A DNA stretch of 26,846 nt, taken from the NCBI GenBank assembly GCA_019084405.1, contig JAHRFX010000054.1, positions 1 to 26,846 on the forward strand. Reading direction: 5' to 3'. The DNA comes from Methanobacterium sp. Lineage in GTDB: Archaea > Methanobacteriota > Methanobacteria > Methanobacteriales > Methanobacteriaceae. The translations under genes were made by a program, and so were the position numbers. Positions 16,497 to 24,560 of the stretch are shown here, piece after piece; the stretch's first letter is position 1, and each line of letters opens with the position of its first letter. The notes under the pieces were generated by a model. It was not told where the DNA came from and did no database searches. It saw nothing but the letters and a program-made list of their open reading frames with translations.

Positions 16497-16687
16497 GAAA
16501 AACCCCCAAATTTTAATTTTTATATGGTTTTTAATAAAAACCAATCTTAAACTGCGATTAGCCCATATTTTTTAGAATAAATTTAAAAATTCAGATTTTA
16601 GTTTTAGTTGTAAAACATTAACCGGATAAATAATAATATTTATAATCCATATGATTAATATATAATGGTTGAGTAAAGGTGAATTTA
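16497..16687. promoter_or_regulatory. divergent promoter region between the TPP-enzyme operon and DUF1622-fumC
   Basis: A 191-base AT-rich region drives both directions. For the plus strand, TTTATAAT at 16639-16646 is a good TATA box about 45 bases before the GTG at 16688, and AATATATAATGG just after it is a second candidate. For the minus strand, CATATAAAAA near 16516-16525 is TATA-like but close to the ATG. AAAGGTGA (16675-16682) is the ribosome binding site of the DUF1622 gene, and GGGGG (16503-16507, complement) that of the TPP enzyme. Shared promoter space suggests joint control of the two operons. Confidence 0.45.
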
Positions 16688-17023
16688 GTGAATGACCAAA
16701 TTAACAGCATTATAATATTTTTTACATATCTATTTGCTATTGTAGGCAGTATAATTATTATTTACGGTGGTTTAAGGGCAGCTATTACTTTTTTTTATCG
16801 TGAAGTTAGCCGTACTACCGAAGATTTTTATAAATTTATTAGAATAAAATTTACTTCAAAAATTGTTTTAGGACTGGAATTTTTTATTGCCGCCGATTTA
16901 TTAGCTACAATTCTACAACCAAGCTTAAATGAAATAATTATATTGAGTATTACCGTGAGTATAAGGACTGTTGTTGGTTATTTTCTGGATAAAGAAACTA
17001 AAGAGCTGCAAAAAGGTAAATAG
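16688..17023 (+). CDS. DUF1622 small membrane protein
   Basis: A membrane protein of 111 residues, with a long hydrophobic helix at the N-terminus (IIIFFTYLFAIVGSIIIIYG) and two further helices after residue 55. The LEFFIAADLLATIL and IRTVVGYFLDKE segments are the DUF1622 signature. The family's function is unknown. A GTG at 16679 could extend it by three residues, but that GTG lies inside the GGTGA ribosome binding site, so the GTG at 16688 is preferred. It precedes fumC by 63 bases on the same strand and is divergent from the TPP enzyme. Its place in a cluster of soluble redox enzymes is notable because it is the cluster's only membrane protein, but it has no haem or quinone ligands that I can see. 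Confidence 0.82.
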   Translation: MNDQINSIIIFFTYLFAIVGSIIIIYGGLRAAITFFYREVSRTTEDFYKFIRIKFTSKIVLGLEFFIAADLLATILQPSLNEIIILSITVSIRTVVGYFLDKETKELQKGK

Positions 17024-17086
17024 CCATAGGAATAATACTTTAGAAAAAGGGGTTTATCATAATACCATGAATTATAAGGGATTAAA

Positions 17087-18496
17087 ATGACTGGAAAATT
17101 TCGTAAGGAGTATGATAGTTTAGGAGAAGTTTTGATACCTTCAGATAAGTTATGGGGGCCTCAAACCCAGAGATCTCTAGAACAATTCAGTACAGGTAAT
17201 GAATTAATCCCTCGAGAAATGATTGAAGCTTATGCTATTATTAAAAAATCATGCGCCTTAACCAATTTTAAATTTGAACTTTTAGATGAGCCTAAAAAGG
17301 ATCTAATTGTCAGAGTATGTGATGAAATTCTCTCTGGCCGCCACCTGGAGCAATTCCCACTCCATGTGTGGATGACCGGTAGTGGGACCCATTTCAACAT
17401 GAATGTAAATGAAGTGATTTCCAACAGATGTTCTCAGCTTACAAAAAATGCCCTGGGTAGTAAAAAGCCCCTGCACCCTAATGACCATGTTAATTTATCC
17501 CAATCCTCCAATGATACTTTCCCCTCAGCCATGCATATTTCTACAATTAAAGTACTGCAGGATAGATTAATACCATCTGTTGCCGATTTGCGTAATTCCT
17601 TAAATGAAAAAGCAGAAGAATGGAAGGATATAGTTAAAATTGGAAGAACCCATATGCAGGATGCGGTTCCAATCACCCTGGGCCAGGAATTTTCAGGATA
17701 TGCCGGACTGTTAGATGATAATTTAAATCGCTTAAAAACAAATATGTCAGAGTTATATTATCTGGCCTTAGGAGGAACAGCTCTTGGTACCGGTATAAAT
17801 GCTCCTGATGGATTTGATAAAAAAGCAGCTTTTGAAATTGCAAAAATAACCAGTTTGCCATTTAAAACTGCTCCCAACAAATTTAAAGTGCAGGGATCCC
17901 ATGATGCTCTGGTGATGGTTAGTGGAACCTTAAAAACTCTGGCCACATCTTTATATAAAATTTCCAATGATATTCGTATTTTAAGTTGCGGTCCCCGCTG
18001 TGGTATACATGAACTGGATATACCTGCTAATGAGCCAGGATCATCCATTATGCCTGGTAAGATTAACCCTTCTCAATGTGAAGCACTGAGTATGATTGCA
18101 ATCCAGGTTATATCCAATGACGTAGCTGTTACCATGGGTGGAGGGGGAGGTTATCTGGAAATGAATGTTTACAAACCACTCTTGATCTACAATATCTTAC
18201 AGTCCATAAATTTACTGGCCGATGGTTGTAATAATTTCAGGAAGTATCTGATTGAAGATATGAATCCCAATCTTAAACAGATTAAACTCTTTTTAGAGCA
18301 ATCACTCATGTTAGTAACTGCCCTTAGCCCGGTAATAGGATATGATAAAGCTTCTAAAGTAGCCCATCATGCATTAAATAATGATTCAACTCTAAAAGAA
18401 GCTGTTTTGGAACTTGAATATTTATCTAAAGATGAATTTGATTATTTAGTAAATCCAAAGGCTATGGTTCATCCCACCCCTAAAAAAATAGATTAA
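17087..18496 (+). CDS. fumC: class II fumarase (fumarate hydratase)
   Basis: A 469-residue member of the fumarase/aspartase superfamily, interconverting malate and fumarate without an Fe-S cluster. Conserved segments: GSGTHFNMNVNEV, SQSSNDTFPSAMH, GRTHMQDAVPITLGQE with the catalytic-site His, and the signature loop GSSIMPGKINP. The SSNDTFPSA and PITLGQE segments favour fumarase over aspartase. The first segment normally reads GTQSNMN in fumarases and GTSxNMN in aspartases; GTHFNMN is unusual, so some doubt about substrate remains. Methanobacteriaceae normally use a two-subunit class I fumarase, so this looks like an additional enzyme in the frdAB neighbourhood, where it could supply fumarate. 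AAGGG lies six bases before the ATG. The gene ends in a hairpin terminator. Confidence 0.88.
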   Translation: MTGKFRKEYDSLGEVLIPSDKLWGPQTQRSLEQFSTGNELIPREMIEAYAIIKKSCALTNFKFELLDEPKKDLIVRVCDEILSGRHLEQFPLHVWMTGSGTHFNMNVNEVISNRCSQLTKNALGSKKPLHPNDHVNLSQSSNDTFPSAMHISTIKVLQDRLIPSVADLRNSLNEKAEEWKDIVKIGRTHMQDAVPITLGQEFSGYAGLLDDNLNRLKTNMSELYYLALGGTALGTGINAPDGFDKKAAFEIAKITSLPFKTAPNKFKVQGSHDALVMVSGTLKTLATSLYKISNDIRILSCGPRCGIHELDIPANEPGSSIMPGKINPSQCEALSMIAIQVISNDVAVTMGGGGGYLEMNVYKPLLIYNILQSINLLADGCNNFRKYLIEDMNPNLKQIKLFLEQSLMLVTALSPVIGYDKASKVAHHALNNDSTLKEAVLELEYLSKDEFDYLVNPKAMVHPTPKKID

Positions 18497-18524
18497 TTTT
18501 ATATTGGCAAAATTAATTTTTATT
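18492..18524 (+). terminator. hairpin terminator after fumC
   Basis: ATTAATTTT (18492-18500) pairs perfectly with AAAATTAAT (18509-18517) around an 8-base loop and is followed by TTTTATT. It starts inside the fumC stop codon and reaches the stop codon of the convergent TPR gene. The same palindrome could serve the minus strand less well. Confidence 0.55.
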
Positions 18525-19137
18525 CCTCCCGTTCCATAATTAACCTTATATCCAGTAACATGGCCCATGCTTCCTCTTTCATATGTGCCAGTTCAGGAGG
18601 AGCTATGGCTATGAACTTTTCTAGTACTTCTGCTGCCTCTTGGTATCTTCCTAAGAACCTTAAAGCAGAACCTTTACCAGCCAGGGCTTGAGGATTATCT
18701 GGATTTATGTGGAGTGCTTTTTTGAAATTTTCCAGTGCCTCCGGGTAACGGGCCATGGAAATAAGAGCGGAACCTTTGTTATTCCAGGCTTCATCATCCT
18801 CTGGATTTAGTTCCAGCGCCTGATTGAAGCAATTTAATGCTTCTTCAAATCTAAGTGTGGCTGCCAGGGAGACTCCCATATTGGACCAGGCCCGGGAATT
18901 ATCGGCTTCAAGTTCCAGGGCAATTTCAAAGGATTCTGTGGCCTGACTATGCCAACCCAGTGAAGATAGTACCACGCCCCGGTTATCCCAGATTTTACTG
19001 GTATTTTGATCCAGTTCCAGGGCCCTATCATATGAAAAAAGAGCCTCATGATATTCTCCTTTTAAAAAGTATTTATTCCCCCTCCGGGTCCAGTACAGGA
19101 CCTTTTCCAGAACATTTTCCCTGATAGACTCATCCAT
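18520..19137 (-). CDS. tetratricopeptide-repeat protein
   Basis: A soluble protein of 205 residues made of about five TPR units at 34-residue spacing, starting near residues 18, 52, 86, 120 and 154. Typical signatures include GNKYFLKGEYHEALFSYDRA, WSNMGVSLAATLRFEEAL and NPDDxxxxxNKG-type turns. The last 30 residues form an amphipathic cap. TPR proteins bind other proteins; the partner cannot be inferred. The ATG at 19137 has GGTG ahead of it. It is convergent with fumC and divergent from the glutamine-synthetase-like gene. Such proteins are numerous in Methanobacterium genomes. Confidence 0.88.
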   Translation of the reverse strand: MDESIRENVLEKVLYWTRRGNKYFLKGEYHEALFSYDRALELDQNTSKIWDNRGVVLSSLGWHSQATESFEIALELEADNSRAWSNMGVSLAATLRFEEALNCFNQALELNPEDDEAWNNKGSALISMARYPEALENFKKALHINPDNPQALAGKGSALRFLGRYQEAAEVLEKFIAIAPPELAHMKEEAWAMLLDIRLIMEREE

Positions 19138-19273
19138 AGTAACACCGGGTGTATATTATTAATTATGAAAAAGAATTTAATTAATTTTATCCCCCGGGCA
19201 TGATTACCCGGTTGTTTTAGAAGGAATGAAAGTTTCATAAAACTATTAATAATTTCTCTCTAATAATAATCTT

Positions 19274-20636
19274 ATGAATTCTTTGGAAGGTAATCTTTTT
19301 GAAAAAAATATAGGGGAAGATATGGAATTTATACGAATATTGTGGTGTGATAATGCCAATATAATCCGTTCCAAAGCATTATACATTAATAAAGAAATTA
19401 AAAACCGGGAATTACCTTTAAAAGTTGGTATAAGTTCTGGCCAGCAGGGAGTGCCGGTGATGTATGACCAGGTTTTAGAAAGCTCTTTATTAACACCGGT
19501 GGGGGGAAATAGAATTAGAGGCAGATCTAAGGACTTTAACTCCATTACCCTATGCCCCGGGACATTTCAGGGCCATGGGGGATATGAAGTTAAAGGGTAG
19601 GGATTGGGAATACTGTCCCCAGGGTTTTTTAAAAAGAATGATTGGTAAGTTATTTAAAACGGGTTTAAGTATTAAGACCTCTTTTGAAAACAAACTTTAC
19701 CTCCTGGATCTGGTTGAAAAATCTAAAGAATCTAAAAGTATTCTTCCCCGGGAAAAAACTCCTTTTGCATCCACTTATTCCCTGGATTTAAATCCAGACT
19801 TCATTAGAGATGTGGTTGGTGCCCTGCATAAACAGGACATAATGGTAGAACAGTATTATTCTGAATCAGGACCAGGGCAACAGGAAATAACCATTCAATT
19901 CCAGGAGGCTTTGCGTGCTACTGATAATCAGATAGCCTTCCAGGAAACAGTAAAAGCCATAGCTCTCCAGAAAGGGATGATTGCATCATTTTTACCTAAA
20001 ATATTTCCCCAGGAATCAGGGAGCGGTTGTCATTTACATTTGAGTCTGTGGAAAAATGATAGAAATATTTCTGGAGCCTCTGATGATACTTATGGTTTAT
20101 CGCCTGAAGGAAAACAGTTTATTGCCGGTATATTGCATCATTTACCCGGATTAATGGGTATAAGCACCCCTACTACTAATTCCTATCACCGTATAAAGCC
20201 ACACACCGGGTCAGGAGCATTCGGGTGCTGGGGAATTGACAATAGGGAAGCTGCAGTACGAGTTATATCTGAAAAAGATAATTGTGTCAAACATTTTGAA
20301 ATAAAACCTGTTGATGCGTCATCTAATCCTTATTTAGCCCTGGGAGCAATTATATCTGCAGGATATGATGGTATTAAAAATGAAATGACCTTACCTGAAG
20401 CGGTACAACAAGACCCGGGGACCCTTACCCCTGATGAAAGGAGTACAAAAAAAATAAAACCCCTGCCTACCCACTTAGATCAGGCCTTATCTTATCTGGA
20501 AAAAGACCGGGATTTGATGGATGCTGTGGGTAGTAAATTGTCTCAGGGATATTTAGCTGTAAAAAAAGCTGAATTTGAATATTTTAAAGATTTAAGTCAG
20601 CAGGAAGAAGTTGAAATTTTACTGGACAAATTTTAA
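19274..20636 (+). pseudogene. glutamine-synthetase-family gene with one frameshift
   Basis: A glutamine-synthetase-fold gene of about 453 codons whose frame is broken once. The first part (from ATG 19274) encodes the N-terminal domain beginning MNSLEGNLFEKNIGEDMEF and ends early. The frame continues as AMGDMKLKGRDWEYCPQGFL if one G is removed from the GGG at 19570-19572. The catalytic part is otherwise complete: the ATP/metal segment QESGSGCHLHLSLW, the NSYHRIKP region, and EIKPVDASSNPYLALGA. The family makes glutamine or gamma-glutamyl amides; this member differs from classic GlnA (EIKPVD instead of EYRxPD) and is closer to the FluG/PuuA-like groups, so the amine substrate is open. The second frame alone (ATG at 19575) lacks the N-terminal domain. 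No strong ribosome binding site precedes 19274. The single indel in a G-run could be a sequencing error. Confidence 0.8.
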
Positions 20637-20639
20637 AAA

Positions 20640-21506
20640 TTATTCTGACTTTAAAAATTTAATAACCCGGGAGTTAACTTCTTCTGGTTTTTCCATATTA
20701 AGGATGTGGCCGGCATCTATAATTATTTCTGATTTGATATCTGGAATGAACTTTCTAGCTCTTTTAACTGCTTTTAAGGGAGGATATATTTTTTCCTGAT
20801 CCCCCATTAATAGTAAGGTGGGGTTTTTTATGTTTTGTAATTCATGGTCACTATATACCGTGGGGAAAACCATTTTTGGTTTAAAGTGGCGGTTAATCAC
20901 ATCCATAAGTTCAACGTATTCACAAGGAGGTTCAAAGTCTTTAGCCGCCATCATTTTCAAAGTTTTTTCTGCAGAAGGCATGAAGGGTAGGCGAGGCATC
21001 TTCAGGGCCATTTTAATAATTAAGTTGAAAGGTGCTATAGAAGCTGCAGGTGCTAGAAGAACCAGTTTATCCAGTTTTTCTGGGTGGGATATAGCCAGGT
21101 TCATAGCCAGCCAGCCACCATAGGAGTGACCCATCATATGGGGTTTTTCTATTTGGAGATGATCCATGATCTCCAGTAGCCACTGGTTATACTGGTCCCG
21201 GTTTTCCATTTCACTATGGCAACGACTCCAGCCACAGTCCCCTATGGTATCGGGTGCTATTAAATAGAAATCCTTGCTTAGTTCTTTTACATTAGCATAC
21301 CATTCTGCCGAGCTAACCGATGCGGCATGCAGAAGAATGAGGGGAGGATTATGCTTAGATCCGCAAAAATTGATATGGGTGGTTCCGAAACTGGTTTCAA
21401 CTTCAGTGGACTGGTATTTAACCCCCCACAGTTTCATTACTTTAAGGTAAGCCTGAAGGTATTCTTCCTGGGGTTCGCGTTGGATAAGCTGATTTTTTTC
21501 TGCCAT
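20640..21506 (-). CDS. alpha/beta hydrolase
   Basis: A soluble alpha/beta-hydrolase-fold enzyme of 288 residues. The nucleophile elbow is GHSYGGW with Ser128, the acid is in LLMGDQEKIYPP, and the catalytic His is in IDAGHILNMEKPEEV; the oxyanion segment is LLHAAS near residues 58-63. It resembles the broad MhpC/BphD-like group; the substrate cannot be told. GGTGA lies eight bases before the ATG at 21506. It is convergent with the glutamine-synthetase-like gene and divergent from the flavodoxin gene, separated from it by only 51 bases. Confidence 0.88.
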   Translation of the reverse strand: MAEKNQLIQREPQEEYLQAYLKVMKLWGVKYQSTEVETSFGTTHINFCGSKHNPPLILLHAASVSSAEWYANVKELSKDFYLIAPDTIGDCGWSRCHSEMENRDQYNQWLLEIMDHLQIEKPHMMGHSYGGWLAMNLAISHPEKLDKLVLLAPAASIAPFNLIIKMALKMPRLPFMPSAEKTLKMMAAKDFEPPCEYVELMDVINRHFKPKMVFPTVYSDHELQNIKNPTLLLMGDQEKIYPPLKAVKRARKFIPDIKSEIIIDAGHILNMEKPEEVNSRVIKFLKSE

Positions 21507-21557
21507 TATTTTTCACCGATATAATAACTTATATGCTTTAACAGATAATTATTTAAC

Positions 21558-22031
21558 ATGAAAGCACTTGTAGTTTATTATTCCAGAACAGGTAATACTC
21601 GAGATGTGGCCCTGGATGTGGCCCGAGAATTGAATTGTGATGTGGAAGAAATATATGATACTCAAAAAAGGTCTGGAATTATAGGGTGGTTAAAATCAGG
21701 TTATCAGGCCAACCGGGGTAAATTTACCATTATCAAGGATCTGGAAAAGAATCCCGCAGATTATGATCTGGTTATAATCGGGACCCCGGTATGGGCCAAT
21801 AAACCATCAGTACCGGTAAGCACATTTCTAAGAGACTATAAGGATAAATTGAATAATGTGGCCTTCTTTTGTACCTTAAAAGCCAGTGGATCTGAATCCA
21901 CCCTGCAAGCTATGGCTGAACTTTCAGGAAAAACTCCGGTAGAAACCATGGTTATTGAAGAAAGTGAAATAAAACAAAAAACCTGTAATTGTAAGGTGGA
22001 ACCCTTTGTAAGAGATGTGGTTGACTTTTAA
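21558..22031 (+). CDS. flavodoxin-family protein
   Basis: A 157-residue flavodoxin-like protein. The FMN phosphate-binding loop is YYSRTGNTRDVA (residues 7-18), and the isoalloxazine-binding loops include IGTPVWANKPS and FFCTLKASGS. It would carry electrons between cytoplasmic partners. The C-terminal CNCKVEP dicysteine is an extra feature. No ribosome binding site is visible, and CTTATATG about 27 bases upstream of the ATG looks like a TATA box, so a leaderless transcript is likely. It is convergent with the trmO gene, with only three bases between the two stop codons. Confidence 0.88.
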   Translation: MKALVVYYSRTGNTRDVALDVARELNCDVEEIYDTQKRSGIIGWLKSGYQANRGKFTIIKDLEKNPADYDLVIIGTPVWANKPSVPVSTFLRDYKDKLNNVAFFCTLKASGSESTLQAMAELSGKTPVETMVIEESEIKQKTCNCKVEPFVRDVVDF

Positions 22032-22034
22032 TAA

Positions 22035-22433
22035 TCATTTTACACAATCTAAATCTTCCCAGTAGGGTTTTATATCCACTAAAGGTGTTCCATCCAGAGC
22101 TTCCAGACCTTTAACTACTAATTTATTTTCTTTATGCTCAAGCAGTTCCACTACACAGTAGGCCAGCGGATTAGGCCTAACCGGAGCCCTGGTGGAAAAA
22201 ACACCTCTTTTTTTAGTCTTTCCATGCGGTACCACCTTTAAAATATCTCTTTTGGCTTTATCCAGCCAGTAAATAACGATTAAATACTGATATTTATCAA
22301 TCCCCTCCAGTCCCTCCAGGAATTCATCAAAAATTAATATCTGACTTTCTTTTGAGCTGAAGCGTCCCTGATGAGGAGTTTGAGATTTCTTGGTATAGGG
22401 AGAATGTATAATGCCAATGGGTTTTAGTTCCAT
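22035..22433 (-). CDS. trmO: TrmO-like tRNA (t6A37) N6-methyltransferase
   Basis: A 132-residue protein of the TsaA/TrmO family, a compact beta-barrel methyltransferase that adds a methyl group from S-adenosylmethionine to N6-threonylcarbamoyladenosine at tRNA position 37. Family segments: GIIHSPY at the start, TPHQGRFS, TRAPVRPNPLAYCVVEL, and DGTPLVDIKPY at the end. The family's usual PRQG is PHQG here. It lacks the C-terminal extension of E. coli TrmO, as in most archaeal members. GGTGA precedes the ATG at 22433. It lies 14 bases downstream of the cyclase-family gene, so the two are probably co-transcribed. Archaeal members are homologues and activity is inferred from the family. Confidence 0.87.
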   Translation of the reverse strand: MELKPIGIIHSPYTKKSQTPHQGRFSSKESQILIFDEFLEGLEGIDKYQYLIVIYWLDKAKRDILKVVPHGKTKKRGVFSTRAPVRPNPLAYCVVELLEHKENKLVVKGLEALDGTPLVDIKPYWEDLDCVK

Positions 22434-22447
22434 AATTTCACCTTTTT

Positions 22448-23128
22448 TTATAATTCCACCAGAACCTCACAGGGAGCACTATCTATGCCTTTAATGCGCC
22501 AGGGCGAGATTATTATTCTTTTTATAATGGATTGGAAAGTCAGTCTCTTTAAATTAAGGTCTTCTATTAAGAGTAATGGCACCCCATATTCTTCTTTTTT
22601 AATGAAGGCATTTATATGTGTTTTACGTGCAATTTCCGGTTTTTGATATCCTGAGATTGAAACAGAATCAATACCCAGCGCCCTCAGGGAATGGTAATTT
22701 TCTCTCAGGTATGCAATTAATTTAGGGGAAATGCCGGGATTGTGTTTAAGATATATTTCCGGGTTATTTTTTCTATAGCGGTGAAAAGAAGTTTTAAAAA
22801 GCAATATATCTGCTTTTTTTAATGATTCCGGGGCGATTTTTTTTAAGTCCCTGATTTTAAGGTCTTCATCACATTTCTTAAATGATTCTACCAGCATGGG
22901 ATGGTGGAAAACCATATCTTCTGCCTGGTAATCGGAAATGGTCTTTCCTCCTTTTAAAAAATGTGCCGGGGCGTCTACATGGGTGCTGCTATGATTTTCA
23001 ATGGTAATTAGGTATGTTTCATAGCCCTCTTTATTTAAATGGCTTTTTTGTCTTATTTCTGGCTTTTTAAGGGCAGGATGTACCAGAGAATCCTGGTGCA
23101 GATCATAAGATAGTGACTCATATGGCAA
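22448..23128 (-). CDS. cyclase-family (kynurenine-formamidase-like) metal hydrolase
   Basis: A soluble protein of 226 residues of the cyclase/KynB-like family. The metal-binding motif is HSSTHVDAPAHF, matching HxGTHxDxPxH except that Gly is Ser. The N-terminal SYDLHQDSLVHPAL and the C-terminal GIDSAPCEVLVEL are family features. Relatives hydrolyse N-formylkynurenine, isatin and similar amides using zinc or manganese; there is no tryptophan catabolism here, so the substrate is unknown. The start is a TTG at 23128 with a strong GGAGGT eight to nine bases upstream; the ATG at 23123 is in another frame. It begins the minus-strand pair with trmO. One of two 17-base repeats lies in its promoter region. 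Confidence 0.85.
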   Translation of the reverse strand: MPYESLSYDLHQDSLVHPALKKPEIRQKSHLNKEGYETYLITIENHSSTHVDAPAHFLKGGKTISDYQAEDMVFHHPMLVESFKKCDEDLKIRDLKKIAPESLKKADILLFKTSFHRYRKNNPEIYLKHNPGISPKLIAYLRENYHSLRALGIDSVSISGYQKPEIARKTHINAFIKKEEYGVPLLLIEDLNLKRLTFQSIIKRIIISPWRIKGIDSAPCEVLVEL

Positions 23129-23157
23129 AATTCTACCTCCCTATTACGTTGTGGTTG

Positions 23158-23240
23158 TTTATCAAATTATATGTCCTTATATCCCGGGCGTGAATATAGA
23201 TACAACTGCAATTCAAAAACATCTTTATCAAATTATATGT
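23158..23240. repeat. 17-bp direct repeat in a divergent promoter
   Basis: TTTATCAAATTATATGT occurs at 23158-23174 and again at 23224-23240, 66 bases apart, in the 145-base gap between the cyclase gene (minus) and the DUF169 gene (plus). Each copy contains a TATA-like core (ATTATATG, or CATATAAT on the other strand) at a suitable distance from one of the two start codons, so they may be two copies of one promoter or operator unit. Confidence 0.75.
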
Positions 23241-23273
23241 TCTTTATCCTACAGAATAGTAGTGGTGTTTTAA

Positions 23274-23981
23274 ATGAAATTTGAAAAAGAGGCTTCCCTT
23301 TTAAAAAATGTGTTAGAACTTAAAAAAGAACCATTATCCATCACTTTTACCAATGAAACGATTTCTACTGATTATAATGGAAAAATATCCATTTGTAAGG
23401 CCTTAAAAGAAGCAGGAGAAGGTAATTCCTTTGTAATAAACCTGGAAAATAGTGCCTGCCCTGGTGGAAACTGGCACTGTGGTTTAAGTGAGGTCCCTAC
23501 AGGAGAGCCCAAAAAGAGATTGCAAAACTTCTTAACCCGGGGTGAAAAGCTCTACCATTCCATCGTTGCTTTTGAAAGATTAATAAAACTATCTTCCCCT
23601 CCTCCCACTGGTTTAGGGGAAAACATAGTTATCAGTCCCTTAAGTGATGCTCCTTTAAGGCCAGATATTATATTGTTTTTATGCAATGCCCATCAGGCCT
23701 GCCGATTGATTAGCCTTGATACTTACTGGGATGGGATTCAACCAAAAATTGAATTAGCAGGGGCACTATGTCACAGTGCCCTATCTTACTCGGTGATAAC
23801 CGGTGAAACTAATCTCACTGTAGGGGACTGGACTGCCCGGCGGCATCAAAACTATGATCCGGATATACTATTTGTGAGCATTCCTTATGAGAGATTAGAT
23901 AATCTAATTAAGGCCATTCCCCTTTCAACTGCTGGTGATGCAGATATAGAAATACCAGATGATTTTAATCAGGATATATGA
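23274..23981 (+). CDS. DUF169 family protein
   Basis: A 235-residue soluble protein of the DUF169 family (COG2043), frequent in methanogens and other anaerobes and of unknown function. Visible family features are an early cysteine (ISICKAL), the segment SACPGGNWHCGL with two cysteines in a glycine-rich turn, SPLSDAPLRPDIILFLCNAHQ, and a late conserved block ALCHSALSYSVITGETNLTV. The conserved cysteines suggest a metal or redox site, but no activity is known. GGTG lies before the ATG at 23274. The gene stands alone on the plus strand with its own promoter region that carries one of the 17-base repeats. Confidence 0.86.
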   Translation: MKFEKEASLLKNVLELKKEPLSITFTNETISTDYNGKISICKALKEAGEGNSFVINLENSACPGGNWHCGLSEVPTGEPKKRLQNFLTRGEKLYHSIVAFERLIKLSSPPPTGLGENIVISPLSDAPLRPDIILFLCNAHQACRLISLDTYWDGIQPKIELAGALCHSALSYSVITGETNLTVGDWTARRHQNYDPDILFVSIPYERLDNLIKAIPLSTAGDADIEIPDDFNQDI

Positions 23982-24106
23982 AAAATCAAGTAATTTTAGT
24001 GAATATCACTTAACAAATATCATCAATCTTTTTAAAAAAAACATAAAACTTAATCTATAAAGAAGAATAGTATTATAGATGTAACTGATTAAGGGCAGGT
24101 AAGTTA

Positions 24107-24547
24107 ATGATTGATGTACAAGTATGGATTTTTATAGCAGCATTATGCGTTTTAGGAGAGATGCTTACTGTTAGCTTCTTTCTTTTGTGGTTTGGAGTGG
24201 GTGCTTCTGTTTCTGCCGTTTTAAGCTACCTTGGCTTTGATCCATTAACCCAGTTTGTTGCTTTTATTATGATCTCCATTATTCTTTTGGCGCTTTCTAG
24301 ACCGTTTGCCGCTAGAATAACGAAAGAATCCCCTAAAAAAGCAACTTCAGAACGTTTAATTGGTCAAAAGGGCCTGGTTATTGAAGAACTGACCCCGGAA
24401 AAGGGAGGGATCATTAAAGTAGAAGGAGACACCTGGAGAGCAATATCATCCCAAACTATTAAAGAAGGAGAATATGTTTTTATAAAAGAAATAAGGGGAG
24501 TTAAACTGATAGTAGAACCATTTAAGTCCCTGGATGACAATAAATAA
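24107..24547 (+). CDS. NfeD-like membrane protein
   Basis: A 146-residue short-form NfeD protein. Two to three transmembrane helices occupy roughly residues 5-68 (including the family's FLLWFGVGASVSAVLSYLG), and residues 80-140 form the soluble OB-fold domain (LIGQKGLVIEELTPEKGGII, GDTWRAIS). NfeD proteins partner with stomatin-like proteins in membranes. AGGTAAG precedes the ATG. The stomatin-like gene begins 13 bases after the stop, which is the classic arrangement. The protease domain of long-form NfeD is absent. Confidence 0.9.
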   Translation: MIDVQVWIFIAALCVLGEMLTVSFFLLWFGVGASVSAVLSYLGFDPLTQFVAFIMISIILLALSRPFAARITKESPKKATSERLIGQKGLVIEELTPEKGGIIKVEGDTWRAISSQTIKEGEYVFIKEIRGVKLIVEPFKSLDDNK

Positions 24548-24560
24548 GGAGGATAAGCTT

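Noticed and set aside
16497..16544. Upstream start for the TPP enzyme
   Set aside because: The extra residues (VFIKNHIKIKIWGFF) are read from the leader that contains the GGGGG ribosome binding site; the rubredoxin begins at the ATG at 16496.
17067..17090. Seven-codon leader peptide (MNYKGLK) overlapping the fumC start as ATGA
   Set aside because: Too short to separate from chance; no stalling codons and no attenuator-like alternative hairpins nearby.
24534..24560. Upstream start of the stomatin-like gene overlapping nfeD
   Set aside because: AAGGAGG sits just before the ATG at 24561, and the membrane helix starts there.
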